Of a DNA stretch of 64,000 nt, positions 18,666-27,187 are shown in pieces. The notes below the pieces were generated by a model. It was not told the origin of the DNA, did not search any database, and saw only the letters and a program-made list of their open reading frames with translations. Location: positions 1-64,000 of the forward strand of contig JADJOT010000001.1 of assembly GCA_016713625.1 (NCBI GenBank). The letters run 5' to 3'. Within the stretch, counting starts at the first letter, position 1. Each line of letters begins with the position of its first letter. The stretch comes from Candidatus Accumulibacter affinis (GTDB lineage Bacteria > Pseudomonadota > Gammaproteobacteria > Burkholderiales > Rhodocyclaceae). Position numbers and translations under genes: made by a program.

Positions 18666-19432
18666 GGGGAACCCTGCCGACGGCCTTTCTCGGGGGCGGG
18701 CAGCCAGCGCACGGGGTAGGTCAAGGGCTCCGGCTGCAGCGTGACGTGCGTGATGCCCTGCGCAGCGAGCGTGTGCCGGCTCGCGGCGAGGACCGTCGGC
18801 CATTGTTCGAGCGATTCGACGATGAGGTGCGCCGACAGGGCGACACGCCGCGATGACAGGATCCAGATATGCAGGTCGTGCACCGAGGCGACGCCCGCGA
18901 TGCCGGCCAGTACTCTGCCGATCTGCTCGCTCGACAGGCTCGGCGGTACGCCTTCCATCAGCGCCTGCAGGACTTCGCGCAACAGGCGCAGACTGGAAAC
19001 GAGCATCAGCGCGCAGATCAGCATCGAGAGCAGCGGGTCAATCGTTGTCCAGCCGGTCCACATCACCACCGCGCCGGAGACCAGCGCAGCCACCGAACCG
19101 AGCAGATCGCCGAGGACGTGCAGCAGCGCGCCGCGAGTATTCATCGTCTGCTCGCCGTGCATCAATAGCCAGGCGACGGCGATGTTGAGGAGCAGTCCGA
19201 GCGCCGCCACCAGGGTGACCGCCTCGCCATTGACCGCCGCCGGCTCGAGAATGCGGCCGACTGCGGCGACCGAGATGCCGACCACCACCAGGACCATGAA
19301 CAAGACATTGCACAGCGCGGCCAGCGTCTCGACGCGGCCTGGACCGCCATCTGCATGGTGATGATGGGCGTGCTCGTCGTGCGGGTGGTGTTCAGCGTGA
19401 TCGTGGTGATCGTGGTCGTGTGGGTCGCTCAT
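18662..19432 (-). CDS. Cation diffusion facilitator transporter lacking its first membrane segments
   Basis: Inner-membrane divalent-metal/proton antiporter (Zn, Co or Cd). The His-rich N-terminus (EHHPHDEHAHHHHADGG) would bind metal. It then runs straight into VETLAALCNVLFMVLVVVGI, which corresponds to the fourth membrane segment region, and continues through HVLGDLLGSVAAL (second half of the metal site) to a normal cytoplasmic C-terminal domain. The first two or three membrane segments, including the first HxxxD-type metal site, are missing; 257 codons against about 310. The frame is unbroken. Either a real deletion, which should abolish transport, or an assembly loss of about 200 bases. 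Confidence 0.75.
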   Translation of the reverse strand: MSDPHDHDHHDHAEHHPHDEHAHHHHADGGPGRVETLAALCNVLFMVLVVVGISVAAVGRILEPAAVNGEAVTLVAALGLLLNIAVAWLLMHGEQTMNTRGALLHVLGDLLGSVAALVSGAVVMWTGWTTIDPLLSMLICALMLVSSLRLLREVLQALMEGVPPSLSSEQIGRVLAGIAGVASVHDLHIWILSSRRVALSAHLIVESLEQWPTVLAASRHTLAAQGITHVTLQPEPLTYPVRWLPAPEKGRRQGSP

Positions 19433-19654
19433 CTTGCGGGCATTCTACCCGACATCGACCTTGCTATCGCGGCGGAGCGCACGCAACATGGCGCCGCGGA
19501 CGGTCGCACCTGCGGCTGCCGACCGGGCATGCAGGGAAGGGGCCCGCGAGCGAACCCGGCAAGCGCTCCCGAACAGAGCCACGCCAAGCCCGTCAGATTT
19601 AAGGCTGGCCTAAGGTTTATCAGCTAAAATAGGGCCTTACCTGCAAGGATGCCG

Positions 19655-21532
19655 ATGACCCAACTGCCCGAACTGCCCTCCCGCAACAGCATCAACCAAT
19701 TCTTCCTGCTCACCGGCCTGTGGGTGGTGCTGCACGTCAGCGCTTTCACCACGGACCAGGCCTACAGCAACCTTCCCGTGGCGCTGTGGACAGTGGCGAC
19801 CACGGTCAGCTACGCCTTCCTCTACCTGCTGCCAGCGCTGCTGCCGGGCTACCTGTTGCACCGAGTACTGGCGCGCGGCGAGGCGACGCGTGCCAAGGCA
19901 GTGACTCTGGCCTGCGTGCTGATCGGCCTGACCGGGATGATTCAGGTCCTGCTCTTCGCCGACCGCGTGATCTACGGAATGTACGGATTCCACATCAACG
20001 GCTTTGTCCTGGATCTGGTGTTCACCCCGGGCGGTATCGCCTCGCTGGGAGCCAGTCGCAGCACCGAGCTTACCGCCACCCTGGTGGTCATCGCGCTGCT
20101 GGCGCTGCAGGCGGTGACCTATTTTTGGGCGACGCGCCGCTCTCGTTGGCACCTGCGTCCGGGTTGGGTACTCCTGGCCATCCTGGGTTTTGCGGCCGGC
20201 GAACGCGTCGCCTACGGTTTCAGTGCGGCCGCCAACTACCAGCCGATTCTTTTTGCCAGCGAGCGCTACCCGCTGTACCTGCCGACGACTTTCCGCAGAC
20301 TCGCTTCGCAGCTCGGAATCAAGGCCAGTGTCGATCCTGCCGACGGGCTGCACATCAAGAGCAGCGTACTCAACTATCCGCTGCTGCCGCTGCACGTCGA
20401 GCCACCGGCGCGGCCACTCAACATCGTCTGGCTGGCCGTCGAATCGCTGCGTTTCGACCTCCTGGACCGCGCGATCATGCCCCAGCTCTGGGATTTTTCC
20501 GAGCAGGCGCTGCGCCTGGAGAATCACTACAGCGGCGGCAATACCACCCAGATGGGCATCTTCTCGATGTTCTACGGTCTCTACGGCAACTACTGGTTTC
20601 CGATGCAGGCGGCGCGCCGACCGCCGGTCGTGATGGACGTCCTGCAGCAACAGAACTACCAGTTCAGTCTGCACACCAGCCAGAGTTTCACCTACCCACC
20701 GTTCCAGGAAACGGTGTTCGCGAAGATGAACCCGGCCGACATGCATGCGCTGTCGGAAGGCGCGCCGCCGTGGCAACGCGACCGCCAGAATATTGACGAC
20801 ATGCTCAAGTTCATCGACAGTCGCGACCAGTCGAGGCCATTCATGACCTACATGTTCTTCGAAGGGACGCACGCCAACTACAATTTCCCGCCCGAGAGCG
20901 TCATCGCGCAACCCTATCTCGAAGACTTCAACTACCTGTCTGCCGATTTTGCGAAGCAGATGGTTCCGATCAAGAACCGTTACCTCAACGCCGCGCACCA
21001 TGTCGACCACCTGATCGGGCGCATCATCGCGCATCTGCGCGAGAAAAAACTGCTCGACGACACGATCATCATCGTCCTTGGCGATCATGGCGAGGAGTTC
21101 ATGGAACGTAACCGCTGGGGACACGCAGCCGACTTCAACCGCTTCCAGACCAGCACCCCGGGCGTTCTCTGGATACCGGGTCAGAAGCCGCGCGTCATCA
21201 GCGGCATCAGCAGCCATCTCGACATCCCGGCGACGCTGATGCCGCTGCTCGGGGTGCGCAATCCGGCCGAGGACTACTCGCTTGGGCAAGACCTGCTGGC
21301 CGCCGATTTTCACCGCGATTACGCCGTCGCTGCCGGCTGGAACACGGTCGCCTACCTCGGCGACAATTTCAAGGTCACCTTCCCGGTCAATGCCGCGGGT
21401 GTCGCGCGCATCCAGGTGCTCGATGGCGACGACTGGCCAGTGACGGATCGTGAACGGGCAAAAAGCGAAATCCGGTCGGCGACCATGGAGATCATGAACA
21501 ACCTGACTCTTTTCAGCCGTCCGAAGGGCTGA
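19655..21532 (+). CDS. YejM/PbgA-like membrane protein with sulfatase-fold domain
   Basis: Homologues sit in the inner membrane; E. coli PbgA senses lipopolysaccharide and controls LpxC turnover. The N-terminal third has five hydrophobic helices (for example TVSYAFLYLLPALLPGYLLH and AKAVTLACVLIGLTGMIQVL), the DUF3413 part. The periplasmic alkaline-phosphatase-fold domain shows LNIVWLAVESLRFDLLD, GGNTTQMGIFSMFYGL at the nucleophile position, and IIVLGDHGEEFME. About 626 codons, intact. The ATG at 19655 follows AAGGA with five bases between; an ATG at 19649 is possible but has no room for a ribosome site. The enzyme activity of this group is doubtful in E. coli; here the metal-site residues look present. 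Confidence 0.8.
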   Translation: MTQLPELPSRNSINQFFLLTGLWVVLHVSAFTTDQAYSNLPVALWTVATTVSYAFLYLLPALLPGYLLHRVLARGEATRAKAVTLACVLIGLTGMIQVLLFADRVIYGMYGFHINGFVLDLVFTPGGIASLGASRSTELTATLVVIALLALQAVTYFWATRRSRWHLRPGWVLLAILGFAAGERVAYGFSAAANYQPILFASERYPLYLPTTFRRLASQLGIKASVDPADGLHIKSSVLNYPLLPLHVEPPARPLNIVWLAVESLRFDLLDRAIMPQLWDFSEQALRLENHYSGGNTTQMGIFSMFYGLYGNYWFPMQAARRPPVVMDVLQQQNYQFSLHTSQSFTYPPFQETVFAKMNPADMHALSEGAPPWQRDRQNIDDMLKFIDSRDQSRPFMTYMFFEGTHANYNFPPESVIAQPYLEDFNYLSADFAKQMVPIKNRYLNAAHHVDHLIGRIIAHLREKKLLDDTIIIVLGDHGEEFMERNRWGHAADFNRFQTSTPGVLWIPGQKPRVISGISSHLDIPATLMPLLGVRNPAEDYSLGQDLLAADFHRDYAVAAGWNTVAYLGDNFKVTFPVNAAGVARIQVLDGDDWPVTDRERAKSEIRSATMEIMNNLTLFSRPKG

Positions 21533-21556
21533 GGGCGGCGCCGAGCGGGGAGGTGT

Positions 21557-22063
21557 ATGGCAACTCATCGTGAGCGCCGCGCCATTGCGCTGCCACCGGA
21601 ATGGCTGTTCGATATCGTCGCCGACGTCGAGCGCTATCCCGAGTTCGTTCCCCTGATCCGCGATGCAACCATCGTCAACCGCTATCAGGATGCCTACGAA
21701 ACCGAGCAGAGCCTGGCACTCGGTCGGTTGATGCACCGCTTCCGCACGCGCACCGAACTCGTTCGCCCGCGCGGCATCCGCGTCACTTCCGACGATCGCT
21801 CGTTCTGCCGTTTCGACGTCCGCTGGACCTTCTCGGCGCTCGGCGACGACCATTGCCATGTCGACTTCGCGCTCGACTGCACGAGCCGCTCGCTGTTTCT
21901 CTTCCCGGTCGTCGAAATGCTGGTGCTGCCGATGGCGGCCAGCATGGTCACCGCTTTCGAGACCCGGGCGCACGCGCTGGCTGCGCGTGCTGGCGTTGGC
22001 AAGGCGCCAGCGCTCGATGCTTCGCCGGATGCCGAGGTCCCTGCGGGCGGGGCCAGGCCGTGA
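21557..22063 (+). CDS. RatA/Coq10-type START-domain protein
   Basis: Small START-fold (SRPBCC) protein; homologues bind ubiquinone (Coq10) and were also reported as RatA. The opening pattern LPPEWLFDIVADVERYPEFV with PLIRDATIVNR is diagnostic. The C-terminal helix FLFPVVEMLVLPMAASMVTA is hydrophobic and membrane-facing, and a polar Ala-rich tail follows. 168 codons, intact, about 25 longer than usual because of the tail. It follows the YejM-like gene by 24 bases on the same strand, so they may be co-transcribed. The usual neighbours smpB and rnfH are not here. Confidence 0.75.
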   Translation: MATHRERRAIALPPEWLFDIVADVERYPEFVPLIRDATIVNRYQDAYETEQSLALGRLMHRFRTRTELVRPRGIRVTSDDRSFCRFDVRWTFSALGDDHCHVDFALDCTSRSLFLFPVVEMLVLPMAASMVTAFETRAHALAARAGVGKAPALDASPDAEVPAGGARP

Positions 22064-22167
22064 CCCAGGATCGGCCTGTTCGGCCTGGTGCTACCGTTAC
22101 CGTGAAAGGCGCAGCAGCGCCGCGAGCGCTTGCGCAGCGTCGATAGCGAACACTAAAAAGGGGAGTT

Positions 22168-22395
22168 ATGCGCCATGTCGGCCACCGCGAAGAGCGTCCG
22201 ATCAGCTTCTCGGCTTCCGCAGCCCTGTTGGCTGAGGGTGCTCGCTTCAACGACGAGATTCATCGCCTGCCAACTGGCAATGCGACCTTTATTCCGAAAG
22301 GCATTTTCCGCTTCAAGACCCATGCAGACGCCAACCGCCACCAACTCGATTGCCTGGTCGAAGGTATGGCCCAGGTAGCCTTGGCGCGTCGCTGA
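22168..22395 (+). CDS. Small hypothetical protein, partner of the nucleotidyltransferase
   Basis: 75 codons, unknown family by name. The C-terminal half, FIPKGIFRFKTHADANRHQLD, looks like short proteins often found directly before AbiEii-like nucleotidyltransferase genes, where they are suspected antitoxins. GGGAG lies upstream of the ATG. Its stop TGA shares a base with the ATG of the next gene (TGATG at 22393-22397), strong evidence for translational coupling. The role as an antitoxin is inference from context. Confidence 0.55.
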   Translation: MRHVGHREERPISFSASAALLAEGARFNDEIHRLPTGNATFIPKGIFRFKTHADANRHQLDCLVEGMAQVALARR

Positions 22396-22904
22396 TGGAA
22401 GAGTACAGCCGACCGGCCACGCTGGCAGACCTCAAGACGCTCATTTCGTCACTGAATCAGCAAGGTGCCGAGTACCTGCTAATCGGCGGTTACGCCCTCT
22501 TCGCGCATGGCTACCACCGCGCGACCACCGACGTTGACCTGCTGGTGCCCGCGACCCGGCAAGCCGGGGAACGCATCAAGGCGGCCCTGATGGTGTTGCC
22601 GGACCAGTCCGCCCGGGATATTGACCCGGCCTGGTTCGAGGAAGGCGAAAACATCCGTGTGGCCGATGCCTTCGTGGTGGATATCCTGCTCAACGCCTGC
22701 GGGGAGACTTACGAGACGCTGCAGCAGTTTGCCGAGACGATTGATCTGGATGGTCTGCCAATCCGTACGATCAACCTCGAAGGGCTGCTGCGGACCAAAC
22801 AGACCATGCGTGACAAGGATGTGGCAGACCGCATAATTCTGGAGCGGGCACTGGAGACACTCCGCAAACGCGCCTCAGATCGGGCGGGCCGGCCGTCGAC
22901 ATGA
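22395..22904 (+). CDS. Nucleotidyltransferase (AbiEii/DUF6036-like)
   Basis: Pol-beta-fold nucleotidyltransferase. The core is EYLLIGGYALFAHGYHRATT followed by DVDLLV: the GG loop and the two metal-binding Asp residues. Later VDILLNACGETYETL supplies the third acidic position. 169 codons, intact. In toxin-antitoxin systems of the AbiE and MenAT type such enzymes modify tRNA or other targets, and the adjacent small gene would counter them. The pair is followed by 0.8 kb without a recognisable gene. Toxin function here is unproven. Confidence 0.7.
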   Translation: MEEYSRPATLADLKTLISSLNQQGAEYLLIGGYALFAHGYHRATTDVDLLVPATRQAGERIKAALMVLPDQSARDIDPAWFEEGENIRVADAFVVDILLNACGETYETLQQFAETIDLDGLPIRTINLEGLLRTKQTMRDKDVADRIILERALETLRKRASDRAGRPST

Positions 22905-23713
22905 ACCGCAATGCGGTTACAGGAGACGAACGTCATTTCGGGCCGAGCAGGCACTGAAGCAAAGCGCATCTCCCCAACATCGCTTCGAGCGAATCTCCGA
23001 GAGATCCAGCCTCGCGATCCGCCGTGTTGTGCGGTGGTCTACTCTGGGGCCGGGCGCGCAGCCCAACGTCCATGGCGAGCGGCTGGGCGAATGGATAATC
23101 GTATCGTCGGTTGCGGATGCTCATCATCTCGTTCCGCCGACCGGTGGCGTCGTCGCTGCGAACTGGGCGCCGTTTCTCGTCATGCCGACAGTGCGGCTTC
23201 GAGAGTCGAAACCCGTTCCGGTGATAGACGACTTCGTAGTTCAGGCCGGCGATTGCACAGCATGGACCGACGATTTCGTCACGGCGAACTACAGCGCCGT
23301 TTCTCGCAGTACGAGGCCGTAGCCCGGAGAATCGCAACAGGGTTCTGCGCTGGACGACTTGATGGCCTCTGACCGCCGCCTTCGTTGCGCAGGCGGCGCG
23401 AGCCCGCATTGGCTAGACGATCACCAGCCAGAGAATGTCGTCTGCCTGGCGATCAGACCGAAGCGGGAGGCATCAGCGTCGCCGGCGCTTCACTGCGCGC
23501 CCGGCTTCGCCGCGCGGCGCTTGCTGCTGAAGCGTGTCGCCATCGCTTCCTTGAGCGCATCGAGGCTAGCCCTGACGCATGACTAGCGAAGGCCAGTCGT
23601 AGCAAGGCTTAGGGCGCCCGGAAAAATAACTTTCGCAAGGGGGCTAGACAGGCGTACGGGTTTCTGGCAGGATACGTGAAGGACAACAGGTCTGCGCTTG
23701 AGTCGGAGGATCC
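22905..23713. other. 0.8-kb stretch with no recognised gene
   Basis: Frames are open on both strands but none matches a family I know. The most protein-like is plus strand 23029-23322 (97 codons, with VIDDFVVQAGDCTAWTDDFV). The last 100 bases (23609-23710) may be the left end of the DruA-transposase element that follows, since they are non-coding and precede its ribosome site GGAGGA. Confidence 0.4.
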
Positions 23714-24622
23714 GTGGTGGAGGTCATGAATACGAGAGGTTGGGTGCACTGCGGTCGCGAATTCAGCGCTGCGGAGATTGCTGATCTCTGTGCGACCGTG
23801 GCATGGCTGCCGGGATTGCCGCGCCAGGAGTTGGCGGCGACGCTCTGCGAACATCTCGCTTGGTCCACCCTATCGGGAACCCCGAAGATCCACGCCTGCC
23901 TGGAGTTCCTGGAACGTTTGCGGGTGGCCGGGTTGCTGGCGCTTCCTGCACTGCGGCCCTCGCCGCCGCGCCGCTGCGCGCCCCCATCGGCAGCCGTAGA
24001 GCCGATCGCCGAGGAGTCCCCGGTGCACTGCGCCCTGTCAGCACTCGCCCCGGTCTCCCTGGAAGTGGTTCGCGACGCGGCCGTGGGGGCGCAGTGGGAT
24101 GCGCTGGTGGCGCGCTGGCACCCGTTGGGTTTCCAGGGGGCCTTCGGCTACCGCTTGCGCTACTTCATCCTGGCGGGCGACCGGCGCCTGGGCTGCGTCC
24201 TGCTGGCCGGCGCTGCCCGGGCGGTGGCCGTGCGCGACCGCTGGATCGGCTGGACGGCCCAGGCCCGCCGCGAGAACGTGGCGCGGGTGGTGAACAACAG
24301 CCGCTTCCTGATCTTTCCCCACGTCCGGGTAGCGCATCTGGCCAGCCATGTGCTCGGACAACTCGCGCGCCGCGCACGCGCCGACTGGCTCGATCACTGG
24401 GGCTTCGAGCCCCTGCTGCTCGAGACCTTCGTCGATCCGCGTCACTATGCCGGTACCTGTTACCGCGCCGCCGGTTGGCAGTTGCTTGGGGAGACCAGCG
24501 GGCGTGGGCTGGCCCGCCCCGGCCAGTCCTATCAGAGCACGCCCCGCCAGGTGTGGGTCAAGCCGCTCTGCGCCGATGGTCGCGACCGGCTGTGCGCCGT
24601 CCCTGGGAACTCCCGGTCGTGA
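23714..24622 (+). CDS. DUF4338/DruA-family protein next to a transposase
   Basis: The C-terminal two thirds follow the DruA (DUF4338) pattern: LGFQGAFGYRLRYFILAGDR, RDRWIGWTAQARRENVARVV, NNSRFLIFPHVRVAHLASHV, then LLETFVDPRHYAGTCYRAAG and SYQSTPRQVWVKPL. DruA is a component of Druantia anti-phage systems, but single copies are also common beside transposases. Here the next gene downstream is a DDE transposase and no druBCDE-like genes are present, so a mobile-element accessory is the better reading. Starts: GTG at 23714 or 23717 after GGAGGA, 302 codons, intact. What it does in such elements is not known to me. Confidence 0.7.
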   Translation: MVEVMNTRGWVHCGREFSAAEIADLCATVAWLPGLPRQELAATLCEHLAWSTLSGTPKIHACLEFLERLRVAGLLALPALRPSPPRRCAPPSAAVEPIAEESPVHCALSALAPVSLEVVRDAAVGAQWDALVARWHPLGFQGAFGYRLRYFILAGDRRLGCVLLAGAARAVAVRDRWIGWTAQARRENVARVVNNSRFLIFPHVRVAHLASHVLGQLARRARADWLDHWGFEPLLLETFVDPRHYAGTCYRAAGWQLLGETSGRGLARPGQSYQSTPRQVWVKPLCADGRDRLCAVPGNSRS

Positions 24623-24798
24623 GCCGTCGCCCGACACGCGCCACCATCCAGGGGCTGCGCAAAAAAAGAAACAGCAGGAAAAGGCGCTGAACTTGAAACT
24701 GCGCGCGAGTGGACAAGTTCCCCACTCCCCCGCTTCTTTGCCCAACCGATGCTCGACCTTCGCGACCATCGCCGAAGAGAGAGAGGCCCGCGAGGACG

Positions 24799-25773
24799 CC
24801 GTGAGCAAACAGATGCGCCTCCTGCGCAAAGAGCTGCCCACCTTGCTCCGGTCAACTGGAACAGATTCCCGACCCAAGAGACCCCAGGGAAGCGCCGGCA
24901 CAAGCTCACCGCGCTGCTGCTCTACGGCTTGTTGATGTTCGTCTTTCAGTTCTCTTCCCGGCGCGAGACCAACCGCGAAATCAGCCGCCCGCAGTTCGCT
25001 GACCACCCTGCAGCTGCTATTCCCGGAAATCGATACCCTGCCACACGCCGACACCCTGTTTCGGCTGCTGCGCGACATCGACCTGGAACACCTCGAACAA
25101 GCCCACGTCGATTTGATCAAGCGGCTGATCCGCGGCAAGAGCTTTCGCCGCTATCTGATCAACCGCTGCTATCCGATCGCCATCGACGGCTCACAGAAGC
25201 TCGCCGGCGACACCCTCTGGGCGGAGGAACTCCTGCAGCGGACCGTCGGCAAGGAGGAAACCCGTCACACCCAGTACTTCGTCCCTCTCGGATGCCAGTC
25301 TCGCCTTCCACAACGGTCTGGTCATCCCGTTGCTCAGCGAGTTCCTCGAACACGCGCTGGGCGATAGCGAAGCGCAAAAGCAGGATGGCGAGCTGCGCGG
25401 CTTTGGTGCGCTTGAGCGACCGGCTCAAGACGCTGTTCCCCCGCCTGCCGATCCTGCTCCTGCTCGATGGCCTCTACGCCAACGGGCCGGTGATGCAGCG
25501 CTGCCGTGGCTACCACTGGCAGTTCATGATCGTGCTCAAGGACAAGGATTTGTCCACGGTCTGGCAGGAGTTCCACGCGCTCCATGCCCTGAAAGCCTGG
25601 CGCATGTCTTCAATACCCTGGCACGCTTCACCCGGCAGCTACGCGACCTGTATCGGCAATTCGGTGTGCGCGGCGCCATCGCCTTTATCCGCAGTTCCTG
25701 CGCCGCTTCCTGGCTCGATCCCGCGCGCATGCGCGTGCTCCTCGCCAAACCGTTCCTGCTGCCACTCGAATAA
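24799..25773 (+). pseudogene. DDE transposase, frameshifted and internally deleted
   Basis: Cut-and-paste transposase of the RNase-H fold. The N-terminus QMRLLRKELPTLLR continues, across shifts near 24855 and 25000, into KRRHKLTALLLYGLLMFVFQ, ADTLFRLLRDIDLEHLEQAH, then NRCYPIAIDGSQKLAGD with the first Asp and LPILLLLDGLYANGPVMQ with the second. After TVWQEFHALHALKA it jumps to VFNTLARFTRQLRDLYRQFG, the family's C-terminal part. The block with the catalytic Glu (about 100 residues) is gone. Inactive as read. Terminal inverted repeats could not be identified with confidence on either side. Confidence 0.6.
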
Positions 25774-26280
25774 CCTTCCCGGGCCTGCCCAAGACCTCTT
25801 CCCCAGCGCGGCGCACTCCGCGCCGGGAAAGCAGCTCGCCTGACGATCACAACGGAGCTCCGACGACCTCTCACGTCCCATTGACTGACCCCACACTCCC
25901 CGCGCTACCAGCGCTCCTTTGCCGCTAGCCAACCCCCATCTGACCGCCTCGCCAGCGAAAACGGGCGGTACCGGCAAACGCATCCGATTCGGCTGGGTCA
26001 TGCGTCAGGGCTGCCAGACAAAGCTGACGGGGAAGGAGTTGGCCAGGGAGGTGTTATCCTGCGCGGGAATGACGGCAACCTGCCACAGCAAATTTACCGT
26101 GCCTGACGGGAGGAGCGGAATGGCCGTCTTCAGCACGATCAGCCAGCCGCAGCGGCTGCTTGCCGAGATCGGCGGCGACACGGTCGCCCAGATGGCGAGC
26201 CGAACGCCTTAACGACGGTGGTTCGTCCCGGGTTTTCTGATGATCAAGCCGGCCTGATTTGCTGACGGTGCTTGTCCTGA
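25774..26280. other. 0.5-kb gap between transposase and nuclease remnant
   Basis: No recognised gene. A short plus-strand frame at 26120-26212 (MAVFSTISQPQRLLAEIGGD) has a ribosome-site-like GGAGGAGCGGA before it but stops after about 31 codons; it may be a further gene fragment. The rest looks like mobile-element debris. Confidence 0.35.
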
Positions 26281-26290
26281 TGTCGTCGAA

Positions 26291-26825
26291 TTGATCCCGC
26301 CGGTTCCGGGATTGGTCGAGCAGTTCAAACCCCGGCTGAAATACCTGCTGATCGACGAGAACGCCTATACCGACAGCGATCTGGCCTCGCTCAAGAACCT
26401 GGTCGCGGCCGTTTTCCGGATCGAACACCCGGCCTCGCCGGAAGTCATCGGCGGTTTGCTCGGCCTTCTGGAGGAGTGGCTCGCCGACCGGCCCGACCTG
26501 CGCCGGATGTTCGCCCTCTGGATCCGGGCTACATTGATGCGCAAGGCGGAATACCGTATCGTGTTGCCTCTGGTTGATGACTTGCAGGAGCTGAATGTCA
26601 TGTTGGCTGAACGACTCGAAGAATGGGCGAACGCGTACAAGGCCGAGGGTAAAGCCGAGGGTGAAGCGCTGGCGCTGCAAAAGCTGCTCAAGAAGCGTTT
26701 TGCTGCCGTCCTCCCGATGTGCTGGCCAAGATCTCTGCGGCTTCCTGGAGCAAATCGATACCTGGCTGGATCAGGTGCTTGATGACCGGAGTCTGGAAGA
26801 CATCTTTGGGCCAACTACGTGCTGA
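26291..26825 (+). pseudogene. C-terminal remnant of an Rpn-family nuclease/putative transposase
   Basis: Rpn proteins are PD-(D/E)XK nucleases that promote recombination. The segment IPPVPGLVEQFKPRLKYLLI followed by DENAYTDSDLASLKNLVAAV and VIGGLLGLLEEWLADRPDLR is the C-terminal half of this family; the coiled tail EGKAEGEALALQKLLKKRF is also typical. A shift near 26720 leads to QIDTWLDQVLDDRSLEDIFG at the end. The whole nuclease domain, about 150 residues, is absent upstream. Not functional. Confidence 0.65.
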
Positions 26826-26929
26826 AGCCGCGAGTACCTTACCAACCGAGTTTCGTTCGCTTCGTTCAGCATCCCGCGTCGCGATCCGCCGTCCGGGATG
26901 TCTGACTGCCCCCGACCGCGTACTTGCCG

Positions 26930-26992
26930 TGACAGTCGCGGCAGCGACTCACGAACCTCCCCTCGCCAGCTTGCGGGATGGGTCGGGGTATG
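26930..26992. repeat. REP-like dispersed repeat, copy 2
   Basis: Hairpin AGTCGC-GGCA-GCGACT followed by cacgaacctcccctcgcc and gggtcgggg; closely parallels the copy at 16196-16258 over about 60 bases. Lies in the gap between the nuclease remnant and glnS. Confidence 0.55.
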
Positions 26993-27187
26993 CGGTCATG
27001 GCGTTCATCATTCGAGGTGTCTGAAATAGCCATGACCGTTGCGGAGGCGATCGGCAGCGAATCGGACGCGGGCGCCGGCGTTCGCCGCAGCCGCTGACCA
27101 GTCGATGTTTCGGGCAAGCAGGAATTCTCGCGGTTTTCTCGGCCTGGCCGGTTAAAATGCGAGCCTTCTCGAATCAAGGACTGCATT

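Noticed and set aside
19637..21973. 778-codon minus-strand open frame opposite the YejM-like gene
   Set aside because: It is a high-GC shadow of a well-recognised plus-strand gene; its translation shows no family pattern.
22911..23372. Frames in the 22.9-23.7 kb gap as a real 153-codon gene
   Set aside because: Arg/Ser-rich text typical of a shadow frame, no start signal, and competing open frames on both strands.
23714..24622. Calling a Druantia defence system
   Set aside because: Only a DruA-like gene is present; the large helicase DruE and the other components are absent and the neighbour is a transposase.
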